From the NCBI GenBank assembly GCA_028818995.1, contig JAPPMR010000363.1:1-23056 (forward strand): a DNA stretch of 23,056 nucleotides. The letters run 5' to 3'. The notes under the pieces are model-generated. The model worked only from the letters and a program-made list of their open reading frames with translations. It was not told the DNA's origin and ran no database searches. The first letter of the stretch is position 1; the number at the start of each line of letters is the position of its first letter. Source of the stretch: Candidatus Poribacteria bacterium. GTDB lineage: Bacteria; Poribacteria; WGA-4E; WGA-3G. The position numbers and the translations under genes are program-made. Of the stretch, positions 7,414-15,300 are shown piece by piece.

Positions 7414-8221
7414 AATTCACGTGTAACAGACAATTTTAGGATATTTGCGACATTTCGACGGAAATTTTATCTTAATTAGCGCAAAATGTATACCCAAATT
7501 GAAAAATATACAATTTTCTGCGTTTTTTCTTGACATTTTTGTAAACCTTAATGTATAATTATACGTTACGCCTTCAAGAAGTTATAAAAGAGCGTGTGTT
7601 TTATTTAAGGGTGACTTTAGGGAAGTATATAACTTCTTTAAAAAATAGGCAACTGTTTTTAAAATTAAAATGAAGAATGTTGATAAGTGTTGGGTGTTGT
7701 GCCACATGTTGTCAAGTACTTTGCATGCTTTTTTTGAGATGTGTGAGGTCAAGTGTTTTCTCGCGCCTACTACCTGATAGTGAACGATAAATTGTACGCA
7801 TCGCGTTCACTTCATGGACCAACTGCTGAATAGAGGGACTGAGGCAACAAAAAAGGCAAATCCTTAACTATGAACCTCAACATCAAAATCATTGATATTC
7901 TGTCTTCTGCGAATTCGTATTCTCTTTAAAGAATAACTGAATCCAACACAAATTGTTAGTTGTGTAAACCGGTATATTGCCAACTATTCGCAATTCAACA
8001 GAATGTTTACTACCCCAAGCAGCATTGCACATTTAAGCACAGAAACAACAGAAATCGTGAAGTAGACCCAATAACAAGTAGTGAGAATAGTTTTCAAGTA
8101 TCTGTTATCGGTAAAGACCTCTTTCTGATAACAGAAAATATTTCTCTGTAAACGAGTTCGGTGCAGCAGCCTAATCGGACAAACCTTCAACCCATCCGCG
8201 ATCCACGCAAGGTGAAAATTT
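7414..8221. promoter_or_regulatory. Non-coding region with long structured rpoB leader
   Basis: These 808 bases hold no convincing gene. rplJ and rplL, the usual upstream neighbours of rpoB, are absent. Downstream of the promoter the predicted leader contains several inverted repeats: an 11-bp pair AAGAAGTTATA at 7576-7586 with 7628-7638, an 8-bp pair at 7779-7786 with 7804-7811, a 6-bp pair at 7918-7923 with 7930-7935, and a 9-bp pair TCTGTTATC at 8101-8109 with 8127-8135. The last overlaps two smaller alternative hairpins (TTTCTG with CAGAAA around 8122-8137, and AGAAA with TTTCT around 8133-8145), so only one of the three can form at a time. None has a clear T-run terminator. It matches no riboswitch that I recognise. 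rpoB has an AAGGTGA site at 8209-8215. Confidence 0.55.
7530..7559 (+). promoter_or_regulatory. Near-consensus sigma70 promoter for rpoBC
   Basis: TTGACA at 7530-7535 and TATAAT at 7554-7559 are both perfect consensus hexamers, with an 18-base spacer. The expected start point is near 7566. No other strong promoter was noticed between here and rpoB, so it probably drives rpoB and rpoC through a leader of about 650 bases. Confidence 0.8.
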
Positions 8222-11200
8222 ATGCCCAATACTACTAAAACTAATGGAAGTGCATCAGCGTTACGACAACGTGTCTCCTTTACCAAAACTTCATCGGCAC
8301 TTGAATTACCCGACTTAATTGAGACCCAAAAGCGATCCTATGCCGCATTTATGCAGCGTTTTGTCTCAGAAAATGAACGCGAGCCAAAGGGACTTCAGGC
8401 GTTGTTCAAGGAAGTTTTTCCGATTTATGATTTTAAAGAGACCACAAGTCTGGAATTTGTCAGTTACACGCTCAGCCCACCGATACACGATCTTTCGGAT
8501 TGTCAGGCACGCGGACTGAACTATCAGGTGCGGTTACAAGCTCGTCTGATGTGTGTCGAACGCGAAAAAGATGATGACACAGGGCAGACGCGTGTTTTAG
8601 ATATTACTGAATCTGATGTTTACCTCGGCGATATTCCGTTGATGACTGAAAATGGAACTTTTATCATCAATGGTTCTGAACGCGTGATTGTCAATCAGTT
8701 ACATAGATCCCCTGGTGTTATTTTTCTTGATAAATCACATGCATCAAGTGTGCAAAAACTCCCAACAGGACAGATAATCCCCTACCGTGGTGCCTGGATA
8801 GAGTTTGAATTCGATTCAAAGGATTGCATCCACGTCCGATTAGACCGAAAGAAAAAACTATTAGCCACCGTGTTATTACGGGCACTCGGTTGGTCAACAG
8901 ATGCGGAAATCCTCAAACTTTTCAGCAGCACAGAGATCGTTCCGATGACACAAGATGTTATCGGACGTGTTATCGCTGAACCTGTGGTTGATACCGATTC
9001 CGGTGAAGTGCTGCTTGAAGCAAACACAAAGTTGTCTGAAATAGAATTTGATCGACTCACTGAGGCTAAGGTGTCAGAGGTAGAAGTGTTGGTGGAATCA
9101 GATGAACAAGAACTCCGATATTTGCGGAATACCCTCTCGCGTGACACGGTCAAAGCTTATGCGGGGGGAACATTGCAAGAGGGCGCACTGCTTGAGATAT
9201 TTCGCACCTTAAGACCTGGTGATGCGCCGACACGCGAAGCAGCGACAGCTTGTTTGGAACGTCTCTTCTTTGATGGTGCACGCTATGACTTAGGCATCGT
9301 TGGAAGATATAAAGTCAATTCAAAATTTAGTGACATGTCCATCTATCTTGATGAATCTGGAGAGATACCATCAGAAGATATGAAGGTGCTTCGCAAAGAG
9401 GATATTGCTGCTACCTTGCAATACCTTATGGATATCCGAAATGGATACAGAGAGGTAGATGATTTAGACCACCTCGGCAATCGACGGGTGCGTGTGATCG
9501 GAGAACTTCTTGAGAATCAATTCCGTATTGCACTCCTACAGATGCGTAGGGCAGCACGAGAGAAATTGAGCACCACTACCGACGCGCAGCTCAAGAATCC
9601 TAAGAATTTGGTCAATCCGAAGCCACTCATGATGTCACTCCGAGAGTTTTTTGGGTCTAATCAACTTTCTCAATTCATGCAACAGATTAATCCGTTGGAT
9701 GAACTCACCCATAAACGGCGTATTTCGGCGATCGGTCCCGGTGGATTGCATCGTGACCGTGCCACCGCAGCGGTGCGAGATGTCCATCGCACGCATTATG
9801 GACGTGTCTGTCCATTAGAAACACCTGAGGGCCCCTCTATCGGTCTCATCGTTTCCTTAGCAACTTTTGCACGGGTTAACCCGTACGGATTTTTAGAAAC
9901 ACCGTACCGTGCTGTTCGTAAAGGCAAAATTACCAAAGATGTTGAATATTTAACAGCAGATGCAGAGGACAAGTACCACATTGCGCCTGCAGATGCAATC
10001 TCTTCTGGCAACAAAACAAAAGCACTTCGCAGCCGAAAGGGGGAGGAAGTGCTTGACCGTGATCTCAATGAGATTGACTACATAGGCATTGCCCCGCAAC
10101 AGATTGTTGGTGTTTCCGCGTCGCTCGTGCCTTTTTTAGAGCATGAAGACGCTAACCGTGCGCTAATGGGGGCTAACCACCAGCGACAAGCTGTACCGCT
10201 AATTCGTCCAGAGGCACCGTGGGTTGGTACCGGTATGGAACATCGCGCTGCGCGTGATGCGAATGCCATGGTCATCGCACAACGTGGGGGTGTCGTTTCC
10301 AGTGTTGATGCCGAAGAAATCCTAATCCGGACTGGACAAGCGCTTCATCTTGAAGAAGGTGAGCATGCTTTCAGTGAAATGGGATACGATGTCTATAAAC
10401 TAAAAAACTTCAAACGGAGTAACAGCGGCACTTGTATCCACCAGCGCCCACGCGTGGATATCGGAGATATTGTAGAAGCAGGCGATGTTATTGCCGATGG
10501 CACTGCAACTGAAGGTGGTGAACTCGCACTCGGAAGAAATGTACTTTGCGCTTATATGCCGTGGGGTGGACATAACTTTGAGGACTCAATCCTTATCAGT
10601 GAGTCGCTTATCAAGAATGATACATTTACCTCTATCCACATTGAAGAATTTGAAGTCGCCGCAAGGCAAACAAAGATGGGAGACGAAGAGATTACCCGCG
10701 ATATTCCAAATATGTCTGCCCGAAGTCTCGCACAGCTGGATGACGAAGGAATCATTCGAATAGGTAGTGTCGTAGGAACCGGCAGTATTCTTGTTGGAAA
10801 GATCTCACCGAAAGGGGAAAGTGAATACGGGCCCGAAGAGAAACTGTTACGCGCGATTTTCGGTGAAAAAGTCAAAGAGGTCAAGGATGCTTCTGCCTAC
10901 ACCCGTCCAGGCGTAGAAGGCGTTGTCATTGACGTAAAGGTTTTCTCTCGCCATGCTACACCAAATAGCGAGCGAACCGAATGGCGACAAGAGGCACTTC
11001 GCAAACAAATTGAACAGACGTGGCAGGAACAGTGTGCACAAGTCTCTGAACGTTTGACTGAAGAACTACGTGAAACTTTGGTCAACAAAGAACTCGCGTA
11101 TCCTACGACCTTCGAGAATGATGAAGAAACTGAAGGCGAAGACAACGCTGAGTCACCAAAGCAGTTAGAAGCAGGTGACGTGTTGACACGTGAATATCTT

Positions 11201-12247
11201 GATGCACTGTCGCGAAATGACCTTGAAGCACTTCAGATTACAGATGTAGATGCAGTCTCTTACATCAAGAACCTTCAAGAACTCGCTACCGGTAGGATTA
11301 ATGCCTATACGCAGGAAAAAGATGACGCGTTAGAGAAACTTGATGCAGGTGAAGAGTTGAAACCGGGAGTTTTGAAACTGGTCAAAGTCTATGTTGCAAG
11401 TCGTCGTCCGATCTCCATCGGTGATAAAATGGCAGGACGCTACGGAAACAAGGGTGTTGTTGCAAAGATTCTGCCCGAAGAAGATATGCCATATCTACCA
11501 GATGGATCCCCTGTTGATATTGTTTTAAATCCTCTTGGCGTGCCTTCTCGGATGAATGTTGGTCAGATTCTTGAAATACATTTAGGTCTGGCATGTAAGG
11601 AACTCGGTTTACATGTTTCCTCACCTGTATTTGACGGTGCTACCGAAGAAGAGGTGTTCGACATGTTGGCAAAAACAGGTTTACCTGAAAAAGTTAAACA
11701 GACCGGCAAAAGTGTGCTTTACGATGGACGCACTGGTGAACCGTTCGGACAGGAAGTAACAGTTGGTTATGTTTATTTTCTAAAGTTGAATCACCTCGTT
11801 GCAGATAAAATGCACGCACGTTCAACCGGATCATACTCTCTGGTGACACAGCAGCCATTAGGTGGTAAAGCACAACACGGAGGACAACGGCTCGGTGAAA
11901 TGGAAGTTTGGGCATTGGAAGCTTACGGTGCAGCCCACACACTGCAAGAGATGTTGACTATCAAGTCGGACGATGTAAAAGGCAGGACCAAAATTTATGA
12001 ATCTATTGTAAAGGGGCAAAGTCCCTTAAAACCCGGCACCCCTGAATCTTTCAACGTGTTGGTGCGAGAATTACAGAGTCTTGGCTTAAATGTGGAGTTG
12101 TCTGAAGGCGATCCTGCGGATGTTGACTCAGAACAAGTAGGACTCCATGAAGCAGAATTCCCACTCTTACACACATTAGATACAATGGAACCCATAGATG
12201 AAGAACCAACCCTAAAACTCACTTGGGACACCGATGATGCTGAATAA
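8222..12247 (+). CDS. rpoB: RNA polymerase subunit beta
   Basis: At 1341 residues this is almost the same length as E. coli RpoB (1342) and it can be followed from end to end. It forms one pincer of RNA polymerase and part of the active site. Visible landmarks are 'GTFIINGSERVIVNQLHRSPG', the fork/rifampicin region at residues 479-510, 'GRVCPLETPEGPSIGLI', 'GHNFEDSILIS', 'SIGDKMAGRYGNKGVV', 'GVPSRMNVGQILEIHLG' and the C-terminal 'GGKAQHGGQRLGEMEVWALEAYGA'. Lineage insertions in the positions of E. coli SI1 and SI2 appear to be present. In the rifampicin pocket Gln487, Ile489 and Asp493 stand where E. coli has Asp516, Asn518 and Ser522, while His497 and Ser502 (526 and 531) are kept. It is followed by rpoC after 114 bases. 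Confidence 0.98.
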   Translation: MPNTTKTNGSASALRQRVSFTKTSSALELPDLIETQKRSYAAFMQRFVSENEREPKGLQALFKEVFPIYDFKETTSLEFVSYTLSPPIHDLSDCQARGLNYQVRLQARLMCVEREKDDDTGQTRVLDITESDVYLGDIPLMTENGTFIINGSERVIVNQLHRSPGVIFLDKSHASSVQKLPTGQIIPYRGAWIEFEFDSKDCIHVRLDRKKKLLATVLLRALGWSTDAEILKLFSSTEIVPMTQDVIGRVIAEPVVDTDSGEVLLEANTKLSEIEFDRLTEAKVSEVEVLVESDEQELRYLRNTLSRDTVKAYAGGTLQEGALLEIFRTLRPGDAPTREAATACLERLFFDGARYDLGIVGRYKVNSKFSDMSIYLDESGEIPSEDMKVLRKEDIAATLQYLMDIRNGYREVDDLDHLGNRRVRVIGELLENQFRIALLQMRRAAREKLSTTTDAQLKNPKNLVNPKPLMMSLREFFGSNQLSQFMQQINPLDELTHKRRISAIGPGGLHRDRATAAVRDVHRTHYGRVCPLETPEGPSIGLIVSLATFARVNPYGFLETPYRAVRKGKITKDVEYLTADAEDKYHIAPADAISSGNKTKALRSRKGEEVLDRDLNEIDYIGIAPQQIVGVSASLVPFLEHEDANRALMGANHQRQAVPLIRPEAPWVGTGMEHRAARDANAMVIAQRGGVVSSVDAEEILIRTGQALHLEEGEHAFSEMGYDVYKLKNFKRSNSGTCIHQRPRVDIGDIVEAGDVIADGTATEGGELALGRNVLCAYMPWGGHNFEDSILISESLIKNDTFTSIHIEEFEVAARQTKMGDEEITRDIPNMSARSLAQLDDEGIIRIGSVVGTGSILVGKISPKGESEYGPEEKLLRAIFGEKVKEVKDASAYTRPGVEGVVIDVKVFSRHATPNSERTEWRQEALRKQIEQTWQEQCAQVSERLTEELRETLVNKELAYPTTFENDEETEGEDNAESPKQLEAGDVLTREYLDALSRNDLEALQITDVDAVSYIKNLQELATGRINAYTQEKDDALEKLDAGEELKPGVLKLVKVYVASRRPISIGDKMAGRYGNKGVVAKILPEEDMPYLPDGSPVDIVLNPLGVPSRMNVGQILEIHLGLACKELGLHVSSPVFDGATEEEVFDMLAKTGLPEKVKQTGKSVLYDGRTGEPFGQEVTVGYVYFLKLNHLVADKMHARSTGSYSLVTQQPLGGKAQHGGQRLGEMEVWALEAYGAAHTLQEMLTIKSDDVKGRTKIYESIVKGQSPLKPGTPESFNVLVRELQSLGLNVELSEGDPADVDSEQVGLHEAEFPLLHTLDTMEPIDEEPTLKLTWDTDDAE

Positions 12248-12257
12248 TCATCAGCCA

Positions 12258-12336
12258 TCGGTTATCAGTATTCAGTTTTCAGAAAGAGTCAATTGAGAAG
12301 ACGACTCTTAACTGATAACTGACTACTGATAACCGA
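12258..12336. repeat. Long imperfect inverted repeat between rpoB and rpoC
   Basis: The left arm 12258-12290 and right arm 12303-12336 pair over about 33 bases with a few mismatches, around a 12-base loop. Each arm is itself made of 7-base units: in the right arm AACTGAT, AACTGAC, TACTGAT, AACCGAC follow one another. There is no T-run, and rpoC follows with a good AAAGGAG site at 12347-12353, so an RNA hairpin for processing, stabilisation or pausing is more likely than a full terminator. Confidence 0.8.
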
Positions 12337-12361
12337 CAACTATATAAAAGGAGTAGAAAGA

Positions 12362-15300
12362 ATGGCAGACAAAGAAAATCGATTTAATCGTATCTCTATC
12401 AGTATCGCCTCGCCTGATCAGATAAAAGATTGGGCAAAACGGACATCTTGTAGACGCAGGAATCCAGCAAGTGATGCTTGGTCGTGTCCCGAGAAAGACA
12501 CCTGTGATTGCGGCGAAATCAAAAAGGCTGAAACGATTAACTACCGTAGTTTTCGTCCTGAACATCAAGGTCTATTTTGTGAAGCCACATTTGGCCCGCA
12601 AAAAGATTTTGAGTGCAGTTGCGGTAAGTATAAACGGATTAAGCATAAAGGTCTTATTTGTGACCAGTGCGGGGTTGAGGTGACAAAATCACAAGTTCGA
12701 AGAGAACGGCTCGGTTACATCAAACTTGCCACCCCTGTTTCCCATATATGGTTTTTCAAAGGTATTCCATCGAGACTAGGCACGTTCCTTGAACTTGCTT
12801 CCCGACAAGTTGAGCGCGTTCTCTATTTTGAAGCGTTCATTGTCACAGAGGTCATTGATGATAGTTGCGGTTTAGCTGAAAAAGATATACTTACGGAAGC
12901 GGAAGTGAGTGCTAAGCTGCGTGAGCATCCAAACTCGTTCCGAGCAGGAACGGGTGCTGAGGCAATTCAGGAACTCCTACGCAAAATTGATTTGCCAGAA
13001 GATGTAAAAAAGTTTACAGAAGAACTTGAGGCAACTTCCAGTCACCAGAAAAAAGTTAAACTCTCAAAGCAGCTCAAGATGGTGGCTGGTTTTGACAAAG
13101 CAGAGATGCATCCTGATTGGATGATTCTTGATGTGCTTCCTGTGATTAGCCCTGATCTTCGCCCTTTAGTTTCACTGGAAGGGGGTAGATTCGCAACGAG
13201 TGATCTCAACGATCTATATCGCCGCGTAATTAACCGAAACAACCGACTGCAAAAACTTATTGATCTTCGATCTCCCGAAGTTATTCTCCGAAACGAAAAG
13301 CGGATGCTCCAGGAATCCGTCGACGCGTTTTTGGATAACGGCAGACATGGGCGTCGCGTGACCGGACCCGGTAAACGTGCCCTCAAATCCTTATCCGACA
13401 TCCTCAAAGGTAAAGTTGGACGTTTCCGACAAAACCTCCTCGGAAAACGAGTTGACTATTCAGGTAGAAGTGTTATTGTTGTCGGTCCCGAACTTGAGCT
13501 CCACCAGTGTGGGGTACCTAAATTAATGGCTGTTGAACTTTTCAAGCCATTTATTATTGAAAAACTTTTGACATCTGGAAAAGTGCAGACTATCAAACGT
13601 GGAAAATATTTGACTGAACACGTAACACCGGATTCACCGGTTTGGGAAGCATTAGAGGAAGTTATCGCTGACCATCCGGTTTTGTTAAATCGTCCGCCGA
13701 CACTTCACAGACTCGGAATTCAGGCGTTTATGCCTGTTCTTGTTGAAGGGAAGTCAATTCGGATTCCACCGCTTGTTTGTAAGGCGTTCAATGCTGATTT
13801 TGATGGTGACCAGATGGCAGTTCATGTGCCGCTATCTATTGAGGCACGGGCAGAAGCGAAAATGTTACTGCTCAGTAGTGGTAATATCCTCAAACCTTCA
13901 CACGGTGAACCGATTACAGTGCCGGAACTTGATATGATTTTAGGCGCAAGTTTTCTAACAAAGGCACTGCCAGAACACCAAGAACGAGCAGCACAACTTC
14001 ATGCTGCATACACCGAAAAATCGGAAGATGCCGAGTCAAATAATGTTTTCGCATCACTGGAAAGTGAAGCATGGGCGAAGCGCCGTTTTACATCTGTAGA
14101 TGAGGTGACACACGCACACGGGTGTGGCACGCTTAAACTACATGATTCAGTTCTACTGTTTTTCAAAGAACATCACGAACCGATCCTCACAACCGTCGGA
14201 CGTGTTATTTTCAATGAGGTTCTTCCACATACAAATGGAACTGCCTCGCTCACTTGGAAAGATGAGACTACGGGGCTTGAATTGCCGTTTTTCAATGAGG
14301 AAGCACGTAGCAGACGTTTGTCGCAACTTGTCAAACGCTGTTTCAACGAACTCGGTACCGCAGAAACTGTATCACTGTTAGATCGGTTACAGAAACTTAG
14401 TTTTGAATACGCTACTCGCAGTGGCATTTCTCCCGGTATAAAGGATTACTTGATACCGCTTGACAAAACGGATATCCTTTCTGAGGCAAGTAAACAAATT
14501 CAGCGTTTAAGCGAGGAAGAAAACCTTGAGGCAGAGGAATTAGAGAACCAGAAGATTCGGATATGGTATGATGCTGTTGAAAAAATTGAAGAGACAATGT
14601 TTACTGAACTTCCGACGACAGAAACGTATCTGGTTGAACAAAATAAAGAGGTGGAAGGGTTTAGTCCGGTGCATCTGATGGCAGATAGTGGTGCCCGCGC
14701 ACGCAAAAATCCTTTCATACAAATTAGTGCTATCGTTGGATTGAAGTCTAAACAGAGTGGTGAGATTCTGTCTACGCCGATCCAATCTTCTTATCGCGAA
14801 GGTTTGGATGTACTTGACTACTTTACCTCAACCTATGGGTCACGGAAAGGGTTGGTGGATACCGCTATGAAAACCGCGGCCTCTGGATACCTTACGCGGA
14901 AACTGGTTGATGTAGCACAAGATGTGATGATCACTGAGGAGGATTGCGGAACAACACACGGAATCCTTAAATTTACTACAAACGCTGGCTCTATCAGCTT
15001 CAAAATTAGTGGTCGTGTTGCTGTGGAACCTGTAATACATCCCACAACAGAGGAAACGCTGCTTGAAAGTGATACACTCATTACACCGCAGATGGCAGAA
15101 ATTATTGAGATTGCTGAAGTCCCGAGCGTTCGAGTCCGATCTATACTCACTTGTGAGGCAGAGAAAGGTGTCTGCGCTGCCTGCTACGGCGCTGATTTAA
15201 CATCCGGACGACTCGCCAATGTTGGAGAGGCTATCGGCATCATCGCAGCGCAATCTATTGGTGAACCCGGGACACAGTTGACAATGCGTACCTTCCATAC

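Noticed and set aside
7870..7929. Small open frame of 19 codons in the rpoB leader (MNLNIKIIDILSSANSYSL) as a leader peptide
   Set aside because: The nearest purine-rich site (AAAAGG) ends 13 bases before the ATG, which is too far, and the codon content shows no regulatory run.
8101..8145. Known riboswitch in the rpoB leader
   Set aside because: The hairpins are AT-rich and no conserved core of a riboswitch class that I know is visible.
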